Below the pieces are notes generated by a model. The model saw nothing but the letters and a program-made list of their open reading frames with translations, was not told the DNA's origin and did no database searches. Below are positions 16,106 through 23,133 of a DNA stretch of 23,161 nt, piece by piece. The stretch's first letter is position 1, and each line of letters begins with the position of its first letter. Both the position numbers and the translations under genes were made by a program. Origin of the DNA: Pseudomonadota bacterium (GTDB lineage Bacteria > Pseudomonadota > Gammaproteobacteria > Steroidobacterales > Steroidobacteraceae); assembly GCA_023457495.1 (NCBI GenBank), contig JAEWLQ010000078.1, positions 1 through 23,161 of the forward strand, read 5' to 3'.

Positions 16106-17467
16106 CTATCTTCTCCGTTTGTCAGAAGCACGTTTGTAGGAAGCGATGCGCAACCGGTTGTCGCGCGCGAAGGCCTGCCATTCCGCCGGCAGCCCGCTCT
16201 TGGTCTGCAGCAGGATTTCCAGGATGGCGCGCCGAACCTCGGGCGACAGCGACGCGAACTCGGGGCTCTGGTCCTTGCCGCTCAGCACCTCGAGCAGCCG
16301 GCGATAGACGTATCCCTTCGAAGGCTCGGGCAACGCGTCGAATGCGTCCGAATAGACGAGGTAACTCAGCGGGTAGCGGAACAGCCGCGTGCGCAGGTCG
16401 AATTCACGCAGGCTGCGGCCCCGTGAATCGAACGGGCCGCGCGCCGCGAACTCGCGCGCGAAGGCGGACTCGGCGATCACCAGTTGCGGGTCGAGATCGG
16501 GCAGCGGGGTCTCGTTGGAGAACAGCAGATAACGCAGGAGCTGCTCGGCGGGCCGGCGCAGTTGTTCGCGCGCGCTCTCCGGCAGCTCGTCGGGGGCCTT
16601 CGCGCCGCTGTCGTGCAGCGCGATGCGCGTGCGGTAGTTGGTCAGCGTGATGAGGTTGTGCATCTGCGTCTGGTGGCCGAGCACCAGCAATGCGACGCCG
16701 TCGCTGCCCGGAGCGAGGAAGGCCTTGGGGTCGAACGTCTCCGCGAGCTTCGCGAGCGGCGCCGACTTCGCGCTGGCATCCGCGGCCGCCACCGCGTTGG
16801 CCATGGTCTTCTCCGCGAGCGATCCGGAGACGTACCAGCCGCCCCAGCGCTCGGCGAGCGGACTTTCCTGGTCGGTGATGTATTGCCTGGCGCCGGGCAC
16901 CGGCGTGCCGGTCGCGCTCGGATGAACCGAGCGAACCAGCACGCCCGGAACGCCGCGGGTGCCCGCGACGATGTGGCACTGCGTGCAGTCGAGCTCGGCT
17001 CGCTCGAAGCGCGGCTTCTCGACCTGCTGCTCGTGCAGGATGAAGAAGATGGCGCCCTGCTGCCTGTCGAAGGAAATCACTTCGATCTCCTTGCCCTCGT
17101 TCACGACGCCGATGTAGATGTCGTCGTTGAAGTACAGCGCGCGCGGATGCCGCGGCGAGATCTTCGGGTACTGGAAGCTGGTCTTGGAAAACACCAGCGT
17201 CTGCGAGCTCACCGGGATGTCGAGCAGCTTCAGCACCGACTTCAGGTAGCCGTGATCGCCCGCGTGGTAGTCGAGCCGCGCCTTGCCCGCATCGAACTTC
17301 TTCTGCAGCAGCGTCACCGCGTCCGTGATGTCCTCGGATCGGTAGTAGATTGGCGCGTCGCTGTACGGGATGTATCCCTGGTTGCGGACCGCGATCTGCG
17401 CGAGGGCGGGAGCCGCCATGCCCAGGGCGACGACGAGAGCCGCGACGGGGACTGCGAGCCTCCTCAT
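16106..17467 (-). CDS. Exported monoheme c-type cytochrome of unfamiliar family
   Basis: A 453-aa periplasmic protein with one heme-binding site. The signal peptide is residues 1-23 (cleavage after ALA). The single CXXCH motif CTQCH is at 161-165. It is followed by GTRGVPGVLVRSVHPSATGTP, a segment rich in possible ligand or binding residues. Before the heme site, RALYFNDDIYIGVVNEGKEI and ISFDRQQGAIFFILHEQ suggest a beta-rich domain. The C-terminal half is mostly helical and ends in a basic tail (KRASDKRRR). I do not recognise a named family; similar proteins are usually annotated as hypothetical or as cytochrome c. The start is ATG 17467, where it overlaps the stop of the preceding cytochrome (ATGA). 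The gene sits 2 nt before the thioredoxin gene, so the three are co-translated. A role as electron carrier or heme enzyme is inferred. Confidence 0.8.
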   Translation of the reverse strand: MRRLAVPVAALVVALGMAAPALAQIAVRNQGYIPYSDAPIYYRSEDITDAVTLLQKKFDAGKARLDYHAGDHGYLKSVLKLLDIPVSSQTLVFSKTSFQYPKISPRHPRALYFNDDIYIGVVNEGKEIEVISFDRQQGAIFFILHEQQVEKPRFERAELDCTQCHIVAGTRGVPGVLVRSVHPSATGTPVPGARQYITDQESPLAERWGGWYVSGSLAEKTMANAVAAADASAKSAPLAKLAETFDPKAFLAPGSDGVALLVLGHQTQMHNLITLTNYRTRIALHDSGAKAPDELPESAREQLRRPAEQLLRYLLFSNETPLPDLDPQLVIAESAFAREFAARGPFDSRGRSLREFDLRTRLFRYPLSYLVYSDAFDALPEPSKGYVYRRLLEVLSGKDQSPEFASLSPEVRRAILEILLQTKSGLPAEWQAFARDNRLRIASYKRASDKRRR

Positions 17468-17874
17468 GGCAGGAACTCCGGCGGGCTGCTGCGTCCCTGG
17501 TGGCAGCTGCCGCAGGTGACCGGCAGCGAGTAGCGGCGGTCGCCACCGAGCTGCGCGAGGTGTTTTCCGTTGATGTCTTCGAGCATCGAGATCATGAGCC
17601 GGGCCGTGTGTTTGCGCGGGTTGTCGTCGGAGGCATAGTCGATCACGCTGGTCTCGCGGTCCTCGACGTGGCAGTAGCTGCACGACACCCCGAGTTCGCG
17701 TTCGTACTGCTTCATGAGAAGGCGCACGTCCTCCTTCGAGAGCGTGGCGGGCAGCACCTTGAGGTTCGTCGCGGTCGCGGCGGCGGACTGCGCCTGCTGC
17801 GCGCGGGCCACCATCATGGCGGCGGCCAGTACGCAACTCGCGAGCGCTGTCGAGACGAGGATGGGCTTCTTCAC
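17464..17874 (-). CDS. Small two-CXXCH cytochrome c, reaction-centre cytochrome-subunit-like
   Basis: A 136-aa exported cytochrome c. GTG 17874 gives VKKPILVSTALASCVLAAAM, a signal peptide with cleavage near ARA. No ATG upstream gives a sensible protein, and the next Met would cut the signal. Two heme motifs are visible: CSYCH at 65-69 and CGSCH at 121-125. The pattern LMKQYERELGVSCSYCH, then NPRKHTARLMISMLEDIN, then the second CXXCH resembles the photosynthetic reaction centre cytochrome c subunit family found also in non-phototrophs. There Met95 or Met97 could be the sixth heme ligand. No other photosynthesis gene is present, so the name should not be read as function. It is translationally coupled to the 453-aa cytochrome. 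Confidence 0.85.
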   Translation of the reverse strand: MKKPILVSTALASCVLAAAMMVARAQQAQSAAATATNLKVLPATLSKEDVRLLMKQYERELGVSCSYCHVEDRETSVIDYASDDNPRKHTARLMISMLEDINGKHLAQLGGDRRYSLPVTCGSCHQGRSSPPEFLP

Positions 17875-18032
17875 GTTCCGGTAGATGGTGTGGCGGGCGC
17901 CCGGCCGGACGATCCCTTCCAGATCGGCCGGACGAGCCCCGCCACGTGGGTGACGGGGACTAACTACAACGAGGGTAGGGAGGCGCTCGCCCTCGGGCCA
18001 ATGGTGAACCGTGATCTGGTTAGTGCGGTCCG
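17875..18032 (-). promoter_or_regulatory. Upstream region of the cytochrome gene with an 11-bp direct repeat
   Basis: CGGCCGGACGA occurs at 17902-17912 and again at 17925-17935, 23 bp apart start to start (about two helical turns), 28-61 bp before the cytochrome GTG. CTAACTA lies at 17960-17966 and CTAAC (minus strand) at 18019-18023. The repeat spacing suits a dimeric regulator, but no regulator is known for it. Confidence 0.4.
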
Positions 18033-18521
18033 TTATTGGCGCGCGTCGGCCGTCGACGCGGCGATCCGGACGTCTCGCCGGATGAGGTAGCAGGAACCGT
18101 TCGCTTCGTAGCAGGCCTGGCCGCTCAGCGTGACCTCGACCGGCGCGCCGTCCTCGGGCAGCCGTACGCGCTGGCGCAGCTCCGCGCGCTCGCTGAAATA
18201 GCCGTACTCGGCGTTGATGGTCTCGTCGCGCTTGCGTCTGGCGCCGATGGATCGAAGCGGGTCGATGAGTTCGAGCGTGGAATTCGGCGCCCGCCGGAGC
18301 CGCGCGGGCAGTGGGCCGAGCTCGGCCTTGAAATCCGAGGAGTACACGACCCAGTCGGGCGCAAGTTTCGCGACGAGGATGAGCTCCGCTTCGGCGCCGG
18401 GCTTCGCCGTCGCGGGTTCGAGGCGCCAGCTCCATTCGACGGCCTGTGAGACATCTTCTTCCGCGCCGACAGGAATGGCCGCGGTGAGCGCTAGCACGCT
18501 CAAGGCGAGGGCGATACGCAT
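18033..18521 (-). CDS. Stand-alone DsbD N-terminal (alpha) domain-like protein
   Basis: A 162-aa exported protein resembling the periplasmic alpha domain of DsbD (DsbD_N/DsbC-corrector type), without the membrane and thioredoxin domains of full DsbD. The signal peptide is about residues 1-20 (cleavage after VGA). The fold cue is an immunoglobulin-like beta pattern with APDWVVYSSDF near 54-64. The cysteine pair lies in GQACYEANGSCYLIRRDV (C137 and C144). Full DsbD-alpha has CX5C followed by YPP; here the spacing is CX6C and the prolines are absent. A GGGAG ribosome binding site lies 10 nt before the ATG. It is the first gene of the minus-strand redox cluster and diverges from the cytochrome c' gene. 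It probably passes reducing equivalents to the WCPNC thioredoxin or the heme proteins. The cluster has no obvious DsbD-beta or CcdA membrane partner, so its electron source is unclear. Confidence 0.75.
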   Translation of the reverse strand: MRIALALSVLALTAAIPVGAEEDVSQAVEWSWRLEPATAKPGAEAELILVAKLAPDWVVYSSDFKAELGPLPARLRRAPNSTLELIDPLRSIGARRKRDETINAEYGYFSERAELRQRVRLPEDGAPVEVTLSGQACYEANGSCYLIRRDVRIAASTADARQ

Positions 18522-18686
18522 GGGCTCAGGACTCCCGGAATGAGTTCGTCATCCGGGGAAGCTAGAGGGCGCCACCGCCCGCGGGAAATCGTGCATTGGC
18601 ATTCGTTTATTCCGTTTCTGTCGTTCCCCGCGGGGGTGCCTTCATGGAATCGTGCGGACCTGGAGTAGTCAGGGAGATCCGAGTCG
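18522..18686. promoter_or_regulatory. Divergent region between the DsbD-alpha-like and cytochrome c' genes
   Basis: These 165 bases hold promoters for both redox operons. A near-perfect inverted repeat is formed by CCCGCGGGAA (18578-18587) and TTCCCCGCGGGG (18624-18635), flanking an AT-richer stretch with TTGGCA (18596-18601). It could be a shared operator; I could not define matching -10 elements. AGGGAG (18671-18676) is the ribosome binding site of the cytochrome c' gene. Confidence 0.35.
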
Positions 18687-19169
18687 ATGTCCGGTAACAA
18701 GAATGTGACGAAAGGAGTGGCCGTGGCGTTCGCCGCCGGCGCCGCGTGGTGCGCGACGGCGCTGGCGCAGACGCCGGGTCCGACGCCCGCGGAGCGCGCG
18801 ATCGAGTACCGCCAGTCGGTGTTCAGGATCGTCGCGGGAAATTTCGGTCCGCTCGCGCAGATCGCGCAGGGCAAGGCGCCGTTCGAAGCCGCGAAGGCGC
18901 GCAGGAACGCCGACCTGCTGGCCGCGATCTCCGCGTTCCTGCAGGATGCGCACCCCGAGATCTCGAAGGAGGGCAAGACTCGCGCGAAGCCCGAGATCTG
19001 GACGAACCGCGCCGAGTTCGACAAGCGCATCGCGGATTTCGGCGAGCACACGCGTGCGCTCGCGCTCGTCACTTCGCGCAGCGACGCGGCGACCGACGAG
19101 TTCAAGGCCGCGATCGGCGCGGTGGGCGGCGACTGCAAGGGTTGCCACGACCATTTCCGGACGAAGTGA
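18687..19169 (+). CDS. cycP: Cytochrome c' (class II c-type cytochrome)
   Basis: A 160-aa periplasmic four-helix-bundle heme protein of the class II type, which binds NO and is linked to NO tolerance in other bacteria. The signal peptide is at about 1-27 (cleavage after ALA, before QTPGPT). Mature features are AIEYRQSVFRIVAGNFGPLA at the start, and IWTNRAEFDKRI in the third helix. The heme motif lies close to the C-terminus (CKGCH at 150-154, then DHFRTK), as is diagnostic for class II cytochromes. Length is normal. It is followed after 57 nt by a b561-type cytochrome, a common pairing. The gene symbol is a family-level guess. Confidence 0.92.
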   Translation: MSGNKNVTKGVAVAFAAGAAWCATALAQTPGPTPAERAIEYRQSVFRIVAGNFGPLAQIAQGKAPFEAAKARRNADLLAAISAFLQDAHPEISKEGKTRAKPEIWTNRAEFDKRIADFGEHTRALALVTSRSDAATDEFKAAIGAVGGDCKGCHDHFRTK

Positions 19170-19226
19170 GGTTCGCCGTCGGGGCCGTGATGCGTCGGCG
19201 ATGAACCTGTCGCAACGAGGTGCGCA

Positions 19227-19919
19227 GTGAGCGAATCCCGGCGCATCTGGGACCTGCCGGTGCGCGTATGCCATTGGGCGATCGTCCTGTCGTTCGTCGG
19301 CGCGTACGTAAGTCACCGTGCCGGCATCGAGTACTTCGTGATCCACCGCGCGTGCGGCTATGTGCTACTGATACTCGTCGCGTTCCGGATACTCTGGGGT
19401 TTCGTCGGCACGCGGCACGCGCGCTTCGCGTCGTTCCTGCGCGGGCCGCGCGCCACGTGGGTCTACTTGCGCCGGCTCGTTCGGGGCGAACGCCCCTCGA
19501 CGCCGGGTCACAATCCGCTCGGCGGGTTGATGACGGTGTTCCTGCTCGGCGCGCTCGGCGTTCAGGCCGCGACCGGATTGTTCGCCAACGACGAGATCTT
19601 CAACTCGGGTCCGCTCGCGGCGCACGTGAGCGCGGATCGCAGCCTCGCGTTCACCTCGTTCCACCGCAGGTTGTTCTATGGGATCGCCGCGGGCGCGGCG
19701 CTGCACGTGCTCGCGGTGGCCGCTCACTGGTTGTTCTGGCGAGAGAATCTCACGGCTCCGATGGTGAGTGGGCGCAAGCCATCGACCTCGATGGATGCGG
19801 CGGATGAGATCGGCGCTTCGCGCTCGTGGCTCGCGCTGATGCTGGTGGCGACGCTTACGGGTTTGTTGTGGTGGTTGGTCGCGAACGCGGCGGAGGTCGC
19901 GGTTTCCGGCTTCGAGTGA
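19227..19919 (+). CDS. Cytochrome b561 family membrane cytochrome
   Basis: A 230-aa diheme inner-membrane protein that moves electrons between the quinol pool and a periplasmic partner. The opening RIWDLPVRVCHW is typical. Candidate heme ligands are H16, H40, H146 and H160. Hydrophobic segments lie at about 14-32, 42-60, 98-118, 150-170 and 200-220, the last being an added C-terminal helix. The start is GTG 19227 with GAGG six bases upstream; there is no competing ATG. The adjacent cytochrome c' is the likely soluble electron partner. Nothing is unusual apart from the linker and extra helix after residue 175. Confidence 0.9.
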   Translation: MSESRRIWDLPVRVCHWAIVLSFVGAYVSHRAGIEYFVIHRACGYVLLILVAFRILWGFVGTRHARFASFLRGPRATWVYLRRLVRGERPSTPGHNPLGGLMTVFLLGALGVQAATGLFANDEIFNSGPLAAHVSADRSLAFTSFHRRLFYGIAAGAALHVLAVAAHWLFWRENLTAPMVSGRKPSTSMDAADEIGASRSWLALMLVATLTGLLWWLVANAAEVAVSGFE

Positions 19920-19940
19920 GTATCCGATACCCTATGCGCC

Positions 19941-20921
19941 GTGGAGACCCACACGGCATCCGACCCGCATCACTGCCAGACCCCGCGCTTCGACACGGGT
20001 AATCCGCTCGCGGAGCGCGGAATTCGGCGCGCGTTGTGGCTGACGGTCGTCATGATGATCGTCGAGATCGCGGGCGGCTGGTGGTACAACTCGATGGCGG
20101 TGCTGGCGGATGGCTGGCACATGAGTTCGCATGCGCTTGCGCTCGGACTTTCGGCATTCGCCTATTCGTTCGCACGCAGCCAGTCGGGCCATCGGCGTTA
20201 TGCGTTCGGGACCTGGAAGGTCGAGGTCCTGGCCGGATACACGAGCGCGATATTCCTGCTCGGCATTGCCGCGCTCATGATTTTCCAGTCCGTCGAACGA
20301 CTCATCCGTCCGCAGACGATCCACTACACCGAGGCCATGGCGATCGCGGCGATCGGACTCGGCGTCAACCTCGTATGCGCGTGGTGGCTCAAGGACAGTC
20401 ACGGGCACTCGCATGGCCATGATCATGATCATGATCATGGCCATGGCCATGTACACGTGCAAGACGGTTCCGAGCCGCTCGGCGCACATGTCGATCTCAA
20501 CGTGCGCTCGGCGTACATGCACGTGCTAGCCGATGCCGCGACCTCGGTGCTGGCGTTGATCGCGCTCGCGGGCGGACTCTATTTCGGCGTGGTCTGGCTC
20601 GATCCCGTGATGGGACTCGTGGGTGCCGCGCTGGTCTCCGTGTGGGCCTGGGGCCTGCTGCGCGACTCCGGGCGCATCCTGCTCGATGCGGAGATGGACG
20701 CACCCGTCGTGGCCGAGATCCGCGCAGCGATCGAGCACGGACCGGTGCCGGCGCGCATCACTGATTTGCATGTCTGGCGCGTGGGCCGCGCGCAATACGC
20801 GGTCGTCGTGACCGTGACGACGCCGACGTCCGAGACCGGCGAATACTTCCGCCGCGCGCTCGCGGTGCACGAAGAACTCGTGCACGTCACCGTCGAAGTC
20901 GACCGCAGCTTTACTGGATGA
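19941..20921 (+). CDS. dmeF: Cation diffusion facilitator, DmeF-like metal efflux transporter
   Basis: A 326-aa inner-membrane proton/metal antiporter that exports divalent metals. Six hydrophobic segments are visible. TM2 reads MAVLADGWHMSSH (D57, H60, H64) and TM5 carries H194-V-L-A-D198. HxxxH in TM2 rather than HxxxD, plus the FGTWKVEVLAGYTSA segment, match the DmeF (Co/Ni) branch better than ZitB or CzcD. A His/Asp-rich cytoplasmic loop (about 154-172) connects TM4 and TM5. The C-terminal cytoplasmic domain (about 250-326) contains ITDLHVWRVGRAQYAVVV. The start is GTG 19941, 21 nt after the b561 stop; a nearby ATG at 19934 is out of frame. Metal specificity is inferred. Confidence 0.9.
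   Translation: METHTASDPHHCQTPRFDTGNPLAERGIRRALWLTVVMMIVEIAGGWWYNSMAVLADGWHMSSHALALGLSAFAYSFARSQSGHRRYAFGTWKVEVLAGYTSAIFLLGIAALMIFQSVERLIRPQTIHYTEAMAIAAIGLGVNLVCAWWLKDSHGHSHGHDHDHDHGHGHVHVQDGSEPLGAHVDLNVRSAYMHVLADAATSVLALIALAGGLYFGVVWLDPVMGLVGAALVSVWAWGLLRDSGRILLDAEMDAPVVAEIRAAIEHGPVPARITDLHVWRVGRAQYAVVVTVTTPTSETGEYFRRALAVHEELVHVTVEVDRSFTG
20412..20445. repeat. 34-bp perfect palindrome inside the metal-transporter gene
   Basis: The codons for the His/Asp/Gly loop (CAT, GAT, GGC alternating) make a perfectly self-complementary 34-bp stretch. It continues into a second overlapping palindrome to about 20449. All histidines here use CAT although the genome is GC-rich, which is what creates the symmetry. 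Confidence 0.9.
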
Positions 20922-20936
20922 CGGTGCCTGGCACCG
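20922..20936 (+). repeat. Short REP-like hairpin between convergent genes
   Basis: CGGTGCCTGGCACCG directly follows the dmeF stop. CGGTGC pairs with GCACCG over a 3-nt loop. It fills half of the 29-nt gap before the convergent cysB stop. The GGTGCC/GGCACC core resembles intergenic REP-type palindromes seen in many proteobacteria. No T-run follows on the plus strand. Only one copy is present in this window. Confidence 0.4.
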
Positions 20937-20950
20937 AAATCCGGTAAAAA

Positions 20951-21928
20951 TCAGCGGTAGTAAGGGATCTTGATGCCGGCGAATGCGCGGTCGACTTCCT
21001 CCTGCGACTCGGCGCGTTCGGCGGCCTGGACCTGGCGCGCGGTGAGATGTGGAGCGAACATATGCAGGAAGTCGTACATGTACCCGCGCAGCAGCACGCC
21101 GCGGCGAAAACCCGCCCAGGTCGTATGAACCGGGAAGAGGTGCGAGGCATCTCGCACCTTGAGATCGGAATCCTCAGCGCCGTCGATGGCGACGTTCGCG
21201 ATGATCCCGACGCCGAGTCCTTCGCGCACGTATTTCTTGATGACGTCCGAATCCCACGCCGTCAGCGCCACGTTCGGGGTGAGACCTTCATCCGCGAACA
21301 ATTCCATCAGCGATGACGGGCCGCTGAAGCTGAACGAATAGGTGATAAGGGGGTGGCGCGCGAGGTCGGCGAACGTCGGCCTGCTCACATCCGCGAGCGG
21401 ATGATCCTCGGGAACGATGATCGTCCGATGCCAGCGATAGCAGGGCATACGCGCGAGACCCGCGAACACGGGGCTCGAGCCGGTCGCGATCGCGAAATCG
21501 ATGCGATCGGTCGCCGCGAGCTCCGCGATCTGCTCGGAATTTCCCTGGTGCAGGTGCAGCCGCACCTTAGGATATTTCTCGCGGAACTGCTTCAGCACCG
21601 GCGGCAGCACGTAACGCGCCTGCGTGTGAGTGGTCGCGATCGACAACGCGCCCGCGTCGTCCTTGCGCAAATCCGCGGCGAGCGCCTTGATGCTGCGCGC
21701 CTGGCGCACGATCTGGGAGGCGCGGTCGATGACGCGCGCACCCGCGTCGGTGGGCCGGATCAGCGCGCGGCCCTTGCGCTCGAAGATCTGGAACCCGAGC
21801 TCGTCCTCGAGTTGTTTCAACTGTTTGCTGACGCCCGGCTGCGCGGCGTGCAGCGTGCGCGCGGCCTGCGTGATGTTGAGATCGTTTTCAGCCACGGCCA
21901 CGAGGTATCGCAGCTGTATGAGCTTCAT
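20951..21928 (-). CDS. cysB: LysR-type regulator of sulfur assimilation CysB
   Basis: A 325-aa transcription factor that activates sulfate uptake and cysteine biosynthesis genes when N-acetylserine is present and sulfide is low. The winged helix-turn-helix (about 1-60) reads MKLIQLRYLVAVAENDLNIT, then QPGVSKQLKQLEDELG. The effector domain holds ATTHTQARYVLPP (98-110), VRLHLHQGNSEQIAE, WDSDVIKKYVREGLGVGIIA and LRGYMYDFLHMFAPHLT, all diagnostic of CysB. E. coli CysB is 324 aa, so ATG 21928 is chosen over an in-frame start 69 nt upstream (21997) that adds an unrelated 23-residue leader. It lies downstream of sbp2 on the same strand, separated by 168 nt and a hairpin. Likely targets in the window are sbp2, sbp1 and cysATW. 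Confidence 0.96.
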   Translation of the reverse strand: MKLIQLRYLVAVAENDLNITQAARTLHAAQPGVSKQLKQLEDELGFQIFERKGRALIRPTDAGARVIDRASQIVRQARSIKALAADLRKDDAGALSIATTHTQARYVLPPVLKQFREKYPKVRLHLHQGNSEQIAELAATDRIDFAIATGSSPVFAGLARMPCYRWHRTIIVPEDHPLADVSRPTFADLARHPLITYSFSFSGPSSLMELFADEGLTPNVALTAWDSDVIKKYVREGLGVGIIANVAIDGAEDSDLKVRDASHLFPVHTTWAGFRRGVLLRGYMYDFLHMFAPHLTARQVQAAERAESQEEVDRAFAGIKIPYYR

Positions 21929-22096
21929 GGAGGGCGGGAGTCCTGAGGTCTGGTGGGCCATCGAAGGCGGCGAGAGAGAATTCGTCGAGGGGGGCAAGTC
22001 ATTCCTCTCGCCGCCTCCGCGGCCCGGATTGAAAGGGTACGCCGCGGCGCGCGGCGTACCACTAACTATTGATCATGCGCATATGCCGGATCGGCA
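21929..22096. promoter_or_regulatory. Gap between sbp2 and cysB
   Basis: It contains CTAACTA (22062-22068) and the strong hairpin at 22036-22060, with about 107 bases left for a cysB promoter. I recognise no hexamers and no good ribosome binding site before cysB. Confidence 0.35.
22036..22060 (-). terminator. Hairpin behind sbp2
   Basis: GGTACGCCGC (22036-22045) pairs perfectly with GCGGCGTACC (22051-22060) over a 5-nt loop. In the minus direction it follows the sbp2 stop by 36 nt and is followed by CTTTC. This is a probable weak intrinsic terminator separating sbp2 from cysB; the T-tract is poor. Confidence 0.5.
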
Positions 22097-23116
22097 TCAC
22101 TGCGCGTAGATCTGGTCGAACACGCCGCCGTCGCCGAAGTGATCCTTCTGCGCCTTGGCCCAACCACCGAAGTCCTTGATGGTCACGAGGTCGAGCTTCG
22201 GGAACAGCTCCTGGTGACGCGCGGCAACTTGCGGGTCGCGCGGGCGGTAGTAGTTGCGCGCCGCGATCTCCTGGCCTTCCGGCGTGTACAGGTACTTGAG
22301 GTATTCCTCCGCCACTGTGCGTGTGCCGCGGCGCAGGACCACCTTGTCGACCACCGCCACCGACGGCTCGGCGAGGATGCTGATCGAGGGGATCACGATC
22401 TCGAATTTGCCGACGCCGAGCTCCTTGGTTGCGAGCCAGGCCTCGTTCTCCCACGAGATGAACACGTCGCCAATGTTGCGCTGGGCGAAGGTCGTGAGCG
22501 CTCCTCGCGCGCCCGTGTCGAGCACCGGCACGTTCTTGAACAGCTTGCGCACGTATTCCTTCGCCGAGGCTTCGTTGCCGCCCGGCTGCTTCAGCGCCCA
22601 GGCCCAGCCCGCGAGGTAGTTCCAGCGCGCACCGCCCGAGGTCTTCGGATTCGGCGTGATCACGCTGACGCCCGGCTTCACGAGGTCGCCCCAGTCCTTG
22701 ATGTTCTTGGGGTTGCCCTTGCGGACCAGGAAGACGATCGTCGAGGTGTAGGGCGCCGAGTTGTTGGGCAGGCGCTCTTCCCAGTTCACGGGCAGTAGTT
22801 TGCCGTTGGTCGCGATCTGATCGATGTCGCCCGCGAGCGCGAGCGTCACCACGTCGGCCGCGAGGCCGTCGATCACCGAGCGCGCCTGGCGGCCGGAGCC
22901 GCCGTGCGACTGCCGGATCGTCACCGTGTCGCCGGTCTTCTTCTTCCAGTATTCGGCGAACGCCTTGTTGAAGTCGACGTACAGCTCGCGCGTCGGGTCG
23001 TACGACACGTTGAGCAGGGTTACGTCCGCGGCCGGCGCCGCGGTGCCCGCGCCGCCGATGAATACCGCGCTCGCGATGGCGAGGAGGAGTCGGCGATTCC
23101 AGTTCGGTTGATTCAT
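22097..23116 (-). CDS. sbp: Periplasmic sulfate-binding protein, soluble form
   Basis: A 339-aa sulfate-binding protein with an ordinary cleavable signal peptide (NRRLLLAIASAVFIGGAGTA, cleavage near APAA before DVTLLNVSYD). The mature protein carries the Sbp blocks SHGGSGRQARSVIDGL, NPKTSGGARWNYLAGWAWA, VPVLDTGARGALTTFAQRNI, ISWENEAWLA and TPEGQEIAARNYYRPRD. Two ATGs compete. GGAG lies 8 nt from ATG 23116 but only 2 nt from ATG 23122, so 23116 (MNQPNWNRR) is preferred. It is a close paralogue of the lipoprotein form at 8273-9322 and is encoded next to cysB rather than next to the permeases. It follows a probable outer-membrane protein gene after 17 nt, suggesting an outer-to-inner-membrane sulfate route. 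Confidence 0.95.
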   Translation of the reverse strand: MNQPNWNRRLLLAIASAVFIGGAGTAAPAADVTLLNVSYDPTRELYVDFNKAFAEYWKKKTGDTVTIRQSHGGSGRQARSVIDGLAADVVTLALAGDIDQIATNGKLLPVNWEERLPNNSAPYTSTIVFLVRKGNPKNIKDWGDLVKPGVSVITPNPKTSGGARWNYLAGWAWALKQPGGNEASAKEYVRKLFKNVPVLDTGARGALTTFAQRNIGDVFISWENEAWLATKELGVGKFEIVIPSISILAEPSVAVVDKVVLRRGTRTVAEEYLKYLYTPEGQEIAARNYYRPRDPQVAARHQELFPKLDLVTIKDFGGWAKAQKDHFGDGGVFDQIYAQ

Positions 23117-23133
23117 GTCCATGTCTCCAAAGC

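Noticed and set aside
16484..17533. Plus-strand open frame opposite the 453-aa cytochrome
   Set aside because: The minus strand has a signal peptide, a heme motif and coupled neighbours; the plus frame is a composition-driven shadow.
17468..17836. N-terminal extension of the 453-aa cytochrome
   Set aside because: It overlaps the two-CXXCH cytochrome gene in another frame and would bury the signal peptide; ATG 17467 is clear.
17464..17874. Photosynthesis gene, judging by the reaction-centre cytochrome resemblance
   Set aside because: There is no puf, bch or crt gene nearby, and the family occurs widely in non-phototrophs, so only the family resemblance is kept.
17875..18435. N-terminal extension of the small cytochrome through the DsbD-alpha-like gene
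   Set aside because: It is the wrong frame for the DsbD-alpha-like protein and places the signal peptide internally; GTG 17874 is preferred.
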